A stretch of DNA of 35,891 nt, from positions 1 through 35,891 of the forward strand of contig CAJNOQ010001100.1 of the NCBI GenBank assembly GCA_905250885.1, written 5' to 3'. Positions 27,623 to 35,891 of the stretch are shown one piece after another. The DNA comes from Didymodactylos carnosus (Eukaryota > Rotifera > Eurotatoria > Philodinida > Philodinidae). Position numbers and translations under genes: made by a program. The notes under the pieces were generated by a model that was given only the letters and a program-made list of their open reading frames with translations, was not told the DNA's origin and ran no database searches. Numbering within the stretch: the stretch's first letter is position 1; every line of letters starts with the position of its first letter.

Positions 27623-30600
27623 TAAGTGCAGCATGGAAATGCAGTTAGCAAGTTTGCGTTGGCGTTTTAGCAATTGGGTGTCTATCGTGGAAATTTTATT
27701 AAATGTAATTGCATGATTTAGGGTTGTTGACTAAAGCTACTGGATGACACTGTGGAAAGAATTGTTACTGAATTATGTGAGATATGTATCCACCTGTAGA
27801 AATGAAGGTACAGAAATCGTGTTAATCATTCAACGTGGGATTTCAGTGCACGCATAGTACCGGAAAACAATATATAAAGGTAGTTTTGAGTTGCAGGGCA
27901 ATAGTACACGAAGTTTGCAGCGTTACAATTATTTCAAAAATTACTCTACTTCTGTTTTAGAGGCTACTGCTATACTGAATCTTAGATTTGACACAGTTTT
28001 CAAGGTGGAAACATGAAATGTTTCAAAACAAATGTTTCACCATATACAAAATCTTATAAATTCAGGGATCTCTTCATATTTTTCTCTTATAAGATTATCG
28101 TGGCTGGGAAGTCACAATACTAAGTAAAACCATATGAAATAATCTATAAACTATCGTAGAAATCTTATGTAATAGCTGAAAAAGAATATTTTGAAAAATC
28201 CCATTTACATTCGATTTAGGCTGGACTTAGTGTTTTTTTGGCCGCGTACTCGAGGAAAAATTTTTTTCCTTTGTAAGACTTTGCAGAATAGGCAATGCTG
28301 CATTTATTTCACATATCAATTGATTAAAAGGACTATTACAAAAACAAACTAATGAGAGTTTTCTGATTTTGTCCGATGAGGATCTGTCGATCTTAAGTCC
28401 TTCGTAACTCGTACGGTACATGAAACCATTAGCTAATATTTTCATATTTTAATTAGTTCGTCATCTTCTACTAAAAAAACAATAAATATCTTATTCTGAC
28501 GCGCATATCATTTTATCAGAAATTCAACTCTTTTCTGACTTTTGTAATAAAATATTATCTGTCTGTTATTTCCAACGTCGCACGTAAGCCTTACCTATTG
28601 TGAGTAGGTAAACGGCACGGTCGGCTAACTCTGCTACCGTAATGGAATTTCGTAAGGTTCTTTCATCATTTTGTTCTGTTTATAAATCGTAAACCTAACT
28701 CGTTTTAAAGATCCGATGGAAATATTGGCAACCACTTTTCGCACATTTAAACTTTACAGAATCGAAAAGTAGTTGTCAAAACGAGGCATATTCCAGAGCC
28801 GAGAACCATTTTAAAATGTTCATAGCAGTTTTTTCTTCAATTTAGAATGTGTTGCAGCTGTCTGCGTCGTTTGGTTTACGATTCAAATACGATACTCTGT
28901 CAAATGTACTGTATATATTTATAAATACTTAATACCAAACACTATTTATCAGATGGAATCTATTTTCCGGAAAATATGGAGGTTCCGTATTAAACCTTTT
29001 CGGGGGTTCGGTGTGAGATTCAACGAAAGAACTCTTAAAAGGTTTTGTCTGTACCCTTCTTTTAGAGAGTTATTTTCTTTCTTTTTTGTGCTATGGACAG
29101 ACAAGAGAGAGAAATAGAAAAAATATATGACGCAGAGAAGAAAACTACTGTTCTCGTGTTAAAACAGTTTTCTTTTTCTTTCTTAAATAAAGATGTAATC
29201 ATGTTTCAGTAAAGCTGATGATAATTAGCTTTATTTTTGCCCATCGAGCCTATCAGGACACCCATCGTGAAGACAGCAAAAAAATGTTTCAGTGAAGATT
29301 TTCTTATTAGTCTATATATCTCGGTATGATGGCAGTGAAAGAAAAGCATGGATCAAAATATTAGTTCTCTTTATCATATATTTTTTCTATTTGTCTCTCG
29401 TTTCTGTTTATAGCACAGAAAAGAAAGAAAACAAGAATGTGCAATGTGAAAGGAGTGTAAAATTGCTTATTTGCTACGGGTCTAACAGAAGAAGTCAAAC
29501 AATGACTAATGTTTAAAAGAAATTGATAATTTCTTTTCCCGTATTATTTTCTAAGTTTTAATATTCGCTGAATCTCATATTACACATTATGAGTAATAAC
29601 CAAACTAGAAAACTAACTGAATTAACTGGAAAAAACATATTACCGATGGAACAATTGTACATTTCTGAAATAAAAGCTCGTTCAATTTATAAAGTGAAGA
29701 TAAAAGAAACTATTTAAGTCTTAAAGAAAAAACTGTAAGTTTTGTTTAGAGAAAATGTGAACACGAAATCATAACCAGGCTCAAATTCAAACTCGAATCA
29801 AGAACTTCTGAGACGAGCCCAAGCTTCCAAAGCTGAGTTCGGATTTGATACGTCCCTACCATTTACTTTCTCGTGAAAGCAGACAATAGACCTGGTCACG
29901 TATTGCAATAAATTATCATCATGTCAGGGGCATTTTTATTCTCCGTCTTATAGCTTATTCATAGCCTACTCTCCTTACCACGCGTGATCATTTTTTTTTA
30001 ATTTTATTGCCAATATTCTCTGGTCAATTCACTGTTATTTGATATTCATAAAATACACAAATACCCGTTCTAGTATGCATATCAATTTATATAATGAAAG
30101 AGCGTGCATATCGCCTATTGAAAAACTAAATTTTCAATCAGATTTTCTTTTATGAATTGTTATAACAACTGATCAATATTATGAAATGATATGTATCAGC
30201 TACTTTAAGCATGAAGAATGAATATAATGTAAAACCACCTAAACCTACACAGTTTTTGTGTATATTTTAGGCATTTCTATAATAAAATCCAGTTAATCGT
30301 TTATTTGTTTTGAATACTGTATCAATAGTCTGATGAAATGGAAAACGAATAAAAACCTGAAGATCATGGCAAATGGTTAATGAACATATCCAAAACCAAT
30401 GACAAGAGAGAACGATAGCGCATTGATGCAAGTATAAAGCAATAAATAAAGAACATAGAATAAGATAACATTGTTATAATCGAAATAAATCGTCCGCAAA
30501 TACTGTCGAATATAGGCCGACAACAATAAAATTCCAAAATATAAAATTTTTTGTTACTATGCATAACTTAAAAACTAATATGGATGTATATAATTACACT
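27623..30600. other. gene-free AT-rich stretch
   Basis: I see no supportable gene on either strand. It contains small inverted repeats, for example CAACCACTTTTCG near 28729 against CGAAAAGTAGTTG near 28764, and a tRNA-like sequence near 28570-28650. Open frames are short and lack motifs. Confidence 0.45.
28565..28650 (-). repeat. degenerate tRNA-like sequence
   Basis: On the minus strand a 7-bp stem TTACCTA/TAGGTAA (28591-28597 with 28605-28611) encloses the 7-nt loop CTCACAA, shaped like an anticodon arm with CAC. Upstream, TAGCAGAGTTAGC resembles an A box, and downstream GTGCGACGTT is a poor B box. The acceptor and T stems do not pair. It is probably a tRNA pseudogene or SINE head; it could be chance. 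Confidence 0.3.
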
Positions 30601-30614
30601 GCGAAAAACAAGTG

Positions 30615-30735
30615 TTCCTTAGGCGATGAATGGGGCACTTTACATGATCCATAGTGAGACACTTTTCACGATGGGCCGCATTTTTCTGCTTGAAGTACCC
30701 ATTCATCGTCCATCAAAGTGTCCTTTTTAGCTAGT
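30615..30735. repeat. imperfect inverted repeat
   Basis: GCGATGAATGGGGCACT near 30623 faces AGTACCCATTCATCG near 30695, and further AAGTG(T)TCC words flank both arms. It could be a ~120-bp miniature element or the remains of one. Confidence 0.5.
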
Positions 30736-31345
30736 GGGGCACTTGCGTTTTGAGAGTTTGGCTAACAAATGATTTAAATAATAATAAGATGTTAAAAAGT
30801 CTATAATTAAATGGAATCCCGTACTTAATGTTATTTTACCCAGTAATTTGTAGAGATTTTGGAGCAATAAAAAGATTGCAAATGTGATTAAAATGGCATG
30901 AAATTGCACACAATACATGCAATAGTTCAGCGGGATATGCGAGAAATCGTTGCCAAATTATTTCCTAGGAGCGTTTTTCTATAAATAGTAGAGCTCATTT
31001 CAAACAATTTGCATATCCTCCTATCTTGCATTGAGACCAGTCTTAAAGCAGCAACAATTCAACTAGACGTGTCTGAAGAATTCTTCGTTGTGTCTGTCAT
31101 ATACTGTGTACTATAGCTCCATGGCTAATATTTTCGGCAGCAGCGTTATTCTTTTGAAATCGTACCACGTTTACATCGACTTTGTCTCAATGATTCAAGA
31201 GTAATAGGACTAGTATAACTCGAGCTCCTGATGACGAACATCACGTTTAAAAGATTTTGAAACAATGGCGTCGTGGTCTTCTAGACCTGCTGAGATGCCA
31301 GAAGAACTCACCTTTTGTGGGCCTTTCCATCAATTTTTGGGAAAC
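30736..31345. other. gene-free stretch
   Basis: No coding sequence, RNA gene or clear repeat is supportable here. Confidence 0.4.
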
Positions 31346-31350
31346 ACTTA

Positions 31351-31410
31351 CTTGGGCACGTGTTACTTGGGCACGTGTTACCTGGGCACGTGTTATTTGG
31401 GCAAGTACGT
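31351..31410. repeat. 15-bp tandem repeat, four units
   Basis: CTTGGGCACGTGTTA occurs at 31351 and 31366, CCTGGGCACGTGTTA at 31381 and a diverged unit TTTGGGCAAGTACGT at 31396. The first three units contain the palindrome CACGTG. The next 140 bp is rich in CAAGTACTTG words, so the array may be the end of a CAAGT-rich element related in style to the hAT-like MITE. Confidence 0.8.
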
Positions 31411-31639
31411 GGCAAATGACTTGAGAAGAAGATAAAGTAATTCAAGTACTTGATATTGTTGACAAGTACTTGGTTTACTTGCAAAAAAGCGCAAGAACGT
31501 TGGACAAAACTTGTGAAGGTACTTGACCAAGTACCTGCATGCAAGTACATTCACTAGGACGATACTACTCCATAAATCATGTCAACACACGATGACAAGG
31601 TACGAATTCGCAGCATCCTTTCAAGCTCTACCCAGATCG

Positions 31640-31790
31640 TTCATTCCTGACCCAGGATCCGATCGGATTCCGACAAAATCCGTCCGGATCCGTAGTGGAA
31701 TGAATCGGAATCCCATTGCGCGGATTCAGATCGGAAATTGTATGCAAAGGATCTGACTGTCAGCATAGCGTCGGAAAGCATCGGACTCAC
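31640..31790. repeat. cluster of GGATCCG/CGGAT words
   Basis: GGATCCGATCGGATTCCGAC, CCGGATCCG, GCGGATTCAGATCGG and similar words recur within 150 bp in both orientations. Such clusters are common at sub-terminal regions of hAT-type elements, but no end or target duplication was found. Confidence 0.4.
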
Positions 31791-32114
31791 GGGTAAGCAT
31801 TAAAAGCTAACATTTAGCCATCAACATCTTTCTTCTCGTTTACTGTTTATTTTTTGAATCAGTTCCTGGCACTAGCCCAAGGCGTGTGTGACTGACTGAG
31901 TCATACGTCTTCGAACGGCAGTGACTTTCGATGACTCACACTATTTACTGCGAAAACTTGTAGAAAAGAAATCTCATGTTTCATGTTCTACAGCGTCGTA
32001 TTTATACTGAAAACATCGAGAAATAAATCAGAGCAGCAGAAGGACAGAAAAGAAAAGAGAGAAGAGAAAGAGCTATAGGTGGATGGATCCGCTCACTACC
32101 GACGATCAGACAGG

Positions 32115-32581
32115 TATCCGATGAAGTGGTAAAAGAACGTGTAATGTTAGAAAACAACAACTTTTAAAGGCAATTTCCCTCGTTTTTCAAAGTTTGAGTA
32201 TGTGCCGCACCATTCCATAGGGATTACAGGACATGGGATGACAAATGTTTCGCATATACTCGAGTTGGCTATTAGAAAAGCAGGCTTTGGACTTTACCCA
32301 AGCATATTTAGAAAATGAACTAATTATTAAACTAATTCTTCTAAGTGTTTTGCCTGTAAAAATACCACAGGATTTTTCGTCTGTTTCAAAAGTGCTTGGA
32401 AAAAGTCAAAAACTGTTTTTCTAGTAGCTCACGCCGAGTACATTCAAATATATATCATTCCACGTCCTTCAATTCCATGGGATGTTGCTGCACGTACTCA
32501 GGCTAGTGAAAAACGAGGGAAATCGCCTTTAAAAGTTGTTGTTTTCTAACATTAGATGTTCTTTTACCAGTTCATCGGATA
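32115..32581. mobile_element. foldback MITE with ~140-bp inverted arms
   Basis: Arms 32115-32265 and 32435-32581 (reversed) share TATCCGATGAA, GGTAAAAGAAC, AATGTTAGAAAACAACAACT and TTTCCCTCGTTTTTCA. The arms are over 85% alike for their outer ~90 bp and decay inward. The ~170-bp centre has no coding sequence. A target duplication was not evident. Confidence 0.85.
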
Positions 32582-32589
32582 GAACTTGA

Positions 32590-33119
32590 AAAGACGCTGC
32601 GAATGCGTATCTTGTTATCGTGTGATGACATGATTTTATGGGATAGTATCGTTTACAACAACGGCCTACTTTTCGGAAAAAACGATTTTTTTAAAGTTCT
32701 CCTGAGAACGTGCTTAACATTTTGGAACTTTCGGTGTGTTGCACATATGATGCTATTGCACATAGGGTGTTATTTCGAACATTAACTGATGTTAAACAAA
32801 TAACATGGTCTTAATATTTCATTAAATGCACAAAGTAGTTATGTATTGCTTGATCGTTTATAACTAGTCATCATGTCTCTGCTGTCACTATTTCACCATC
32901 ATAGAACTGTCGTTGTTCATTGGTTCTAATTTTGTCGTATTGTATATTCAATATGGTGGCTACTGTAGAATTGAGAAAAAAAATCAAAAAAAAGATGAGC
33001 TCAAATAGAAAAGCAACAATCTTTTAAAGCGAAAGAGGTCAAATGAGTACTATTATACTTGCAGGCATTCAATTCACTCTCAGTTCACTCTAGTTCACCA
33101 AAATAGTGAAAGGGTGTTC
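32590..33119. other. gene-free stretch
   Basis: No supportable gene. The 60-codon open frame at 32603-32785 has no recognisable motif. Confidence 0.4.
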
Positions 33120-33123
33120 TTAA

Positions 33124-33457
33124 CCCTAGTACTACCATGCCCTTTTTTGCATTTTATACGACTCTGAATGAGCTCCTCCAATGAGTTTCTATATTTTCAT
33201 CCGTCCTATCTCAAAATGGTCCCTCTAATCTTAAAACCATTCTCCCTTCCATCCAAAGCCCAAATCCATCATTGCTTCTTCGTCTTAACTCATCCTCTTC
33301 GCCCACATGCACTTCATACTCATCCGCATCCTAACCCACAGCCACAGTCTCATCAAACATTCTGTGTGTAAAAAATATGAAACAATAAATATTTCAATTG
33401 TATTGTTCAACTGAATCACTGATGGGGTAAAAAATGACCCCCTTGGTAGTACTACGG
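33124..33457. mobile_element. piggyBac-like MITE flanked by TTAA
   Basis: TTAA borders both ends (33120-33123 and 33458-33461). The terminal inverted repeats are CCCTAGTACTACC at the left and GGTAGTACTACGG at the right, 12 of 13 positions matching. TTAA targeting and a CC(C)TAG-type end are hallmarks of piggyBac elements. The 334-bp body has no transposase. Confidence 0.85.
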
Positions 33458-33461
33458 TTAA

Positions 33462-35891
33462 AGTGTATTAGTACCACATTACTAGTTAATACTGAAGCGA
33501 GAAAGTAGTAGAAACACATTTGTGCTGTCAGTAGGATCTAGCTACCTAGGTGAAATGGCAAGACAAATTGAACTTTTGAATTAATATGTAAAGGGTTAAT
33601 ATCTGTCGCATATCGCATTCGTCTCTTTGGAAGTGTGTCTACGAGGAACTAACATTACTCATTTTCAAAAAGAGCATTGTCCATACATTGTAAACAGCAG
33701 TCTTCTACTCTATCATCCGCCTCTTAAGGACAAAATCAATCACATGCTTTTAATTATAAGGAAATTTTTGATTCCAGAATATGAGAGCTTTTCATCAGCA
33801 CCGTAACTTTATTTGACATCAATTCATACTCTCTCTAATTTTCCCACAAAAATATGTACTATGTGCAGCAACTGATAGAGATGCGTCTATTTTCTTAGAC
33901 ATTTATGGTGACAAACTTGGCTGAAAACATTGGAATGTTTTGAGGTAATAGTTAGTCATCCTATGGTAAATGCGATCAAATAAACTTTTTGGACCGATGG
34001 TTCGATATACGCAGTTGTCCACAATGAACTTTTAAAGCGCAGAAATATTAAAAATTGAATAGTTTAATATTTTACGTATTTATGGATTATGGTCTTATTT
34101 GATCGTTTAGATTGAGGAATTGTAATTTGAGAATATGAACAATAGGCCAAAACTCTTACAATACATAAACTTAAACTGGCATCAGAAAAACAAAGTTGAT
34201 TGTAAACGACAATATCGTGGAATTCTCCACCATTTCAAAGCATCTATCCAAAAAGTCTATTTGATCATATTTATTATTAGTGTGTATCAAATCAACAGAC
34301 GTAAATGTGACAAATTAGTTTATTATGACCAAATAATCCTTCGACAAGTCTAATTTTTTATAATCATTTAAAACTGAATGTTTTTTTATGGGAAGGAACT
34401 GTTTGAATTAAAGTAAATATTTTCAAAATTTCATCGTTAATTTCACGTTCTTCTGAATCGGAAAGAATGTCACGTGTAAAGGATCGTATGTAAAACAAGT
34501 GTCAACGATTATCTCCTAATTATCAGTAATATTTCTATACGTCAATTTCGTCTGGAAAACAAGTTGGAGTTTGAGCTTATTCTTTCCACTGTGAAAGAAT
34601 AAAAAGAAAGTCTTTTTTTTATCTTCTTCGTCCTTAAATATACAGAATGACTCCATTTTTTACCTTACTGTGTTTTTAACGTTGCTAACATCTTTCTCTG
34701 TTCTCATAAAAACTTTTTTTATTCTTTTTGAATTATATTCTCGTAAACATTTTAAAGGTGACCTGAAAATTTCTTTTCAGCGCATTATGTCTTGATCAAC
34801 AAGTGCATATACCTGGGTATTTCACTTGTATAATAAAAGTTAGTACTTGTCTTTTATCTAGAGCTAAGTTTAGTTTTTTTAAGTACTTGATTTTTTCATT
34901 TGATTGATACTTTCTCAAAGTTACTTCTTCGTAGTAATAAAAATTAAATATTGCAATCTTGTTCATGACAATTGAGTAGTTTTGAACATATTTGACAATA
35001 TTTTCTAGTTCTTGAAACAAGTAAGATCATTAGGATAATTACTTTTTGCCCATAGATCATACAAAAAAAATGAATTGAGAGATAAGCTGTTTTAGATTTT
35101 TTTATTCTATATTCTCAGAGAAAAGACAGTTATAAATAAACAATTTGCACTATTTTTCATGAGGCGAAAAAAAACAGAAGTTATTTGCTTGAAGTTGGTT
35201 AGAATTTTATATACGTAATCAAAACATACACGACAATAACCGATTATTACTCTGGTTTCTTTTTAGCATAAAATGAAGAAATATCATGCTGTGTAATCGA
35301 AAAATTCTTTTCTTTTTACCTTTTCATTCTTTCTTAACAATTTGAGAAATGCTTTTTTTACTAAAAATATCTAATGAATGGAATTTTGATGGAATAAACA
35401 AATACAAATACAGACGAAGGTAAACAAGCTGACATAGAAAAAAAATGTTACATACACCTTTTGTTGAGTGTAATTTTTGATTTCCAGTTTTATGTAGATT
35501 CTTTATTTTATGGATTTTCATTATCTTATGTAAAAACTTTAGAATACTAAAAAAAAACTATTATCGAAATTTTAAAAGAAGGCTATCCGGCAGAATGCTT
35601 ATAACTTTTTAACGAAGATAGCTAGCGACCTGCGGTTTTCACCATTTGAAAGAGAAGACCGGGAGACGTAAATGTGTGAAAAATTTGATTGGTCCCGCAA
35701 TCGACCAATCAGGTGAGTGCTTGGTAGACATTTTGAAATCGATATTCTGAAGACATTTCCCACTAACTTTTAACTTGTAATATCACCACGCGATAGAGAA
35801 ATGTTTTCTCTTTCAATCTACACAAGGCCGACCGTCCCAGCATGTTGCCGTCAGGGGGGATAAACGGGTTTTTGGGCGTGCCGCGGTGCGC
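33462..35891. other. gene-free AT-rich end of the window
   Basis: No gene is supportable. Minor structure: a distant inverted pair GATCAAATAAACTTTTTGGA (near 33973) and TCCAAAAAGTCTATTTGATC (near 34248), a hairpin ATTCTTTCCACTGTGAAAGAAT-like near 34582, and ATTGGTC/GACCAAT near 35690. Base composition becomes GC-richer over the last ~60 bp, which may be the start of another element or gene. Confidence 0.4.

Noticed and set aside
34575..34605. Hairpin followed by T-rich sequence as an intrinsic terminator
   Set aside because: The window is eukaryotic and the stem is AT-rich with no adjacent gene; a bacterial-type terminator is not meaningful here.

Overview
The window looks like nuclear DNA of a small invertebrate, most probably a bdelloid rotifer. 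It is AT-rich, its genes are split by very short GT-AG introns (50-99 bp where no mobile DNA has entered), it carries a B-box/coiled-coil/TLDc protein of a type I associate with bdelloids, and it is crowded with many kinds of small mobile elements. The organism call is inference. The gene structures below were read directly from splice signals, phase and protein motifs.

Layout. (1) 240-2165, minus: a multi-exon PDZ-domain gene with a low-complexity linker and coiled coil, 5' end unresolved. (2) 2166-8114: mostly gene-free, with the decayed C-terminus of a Penelope-like retroelement (GIY-YIG nuclease, 3776-4192) and a TA-flanked DDE transposon with ~185-bp inverted repeats (5268-6969). (3) 8115-18690, minus: one SLC6-type sodium-coupled transporter gene that I could rebuild as 16 exons totalling 2193 nt (731 codons including the stop). 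Several of its introns are swollen by mobile elements: a mariner (8624-9745), a long-inverted-repeat element with another foldback element inside it (10608-11634), a structured hairpin cluster (13421-13570), a composite mariner pair (16019-17501) and a hAT-like MITE (17898-18317). Removing the first two leaves introns of 70 and 63 bp, the normal size. (4) 18691-23730: a tRNA-derived SINE-like repeat, a foldback element, and a truncated LTR retrotransposon with gag and protease only. (5) 24161-27622, plus: a B-box/coiled-coil/TLDc gene whose TLDc domain is split by a ~2.1 kb array of 140-bp repeats with dimeric higher-order structure. (6) 27623-35891: no supportable gene; a foldback element (32115-32581), a piggyBac-like MITE with TTAA ends (33124-33457), short tandem repeats and a degenerate tRNA-like sequence.

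The two host genes with good models (PDZ protein and SLC6 transporter) are both on the minus strand and have no evident functional link. The main themes are repeated conversion of tiny introns into kilobase introns by elements with unusually long inverted repeats, and a satellite array sitting inside a conserved protein domain.
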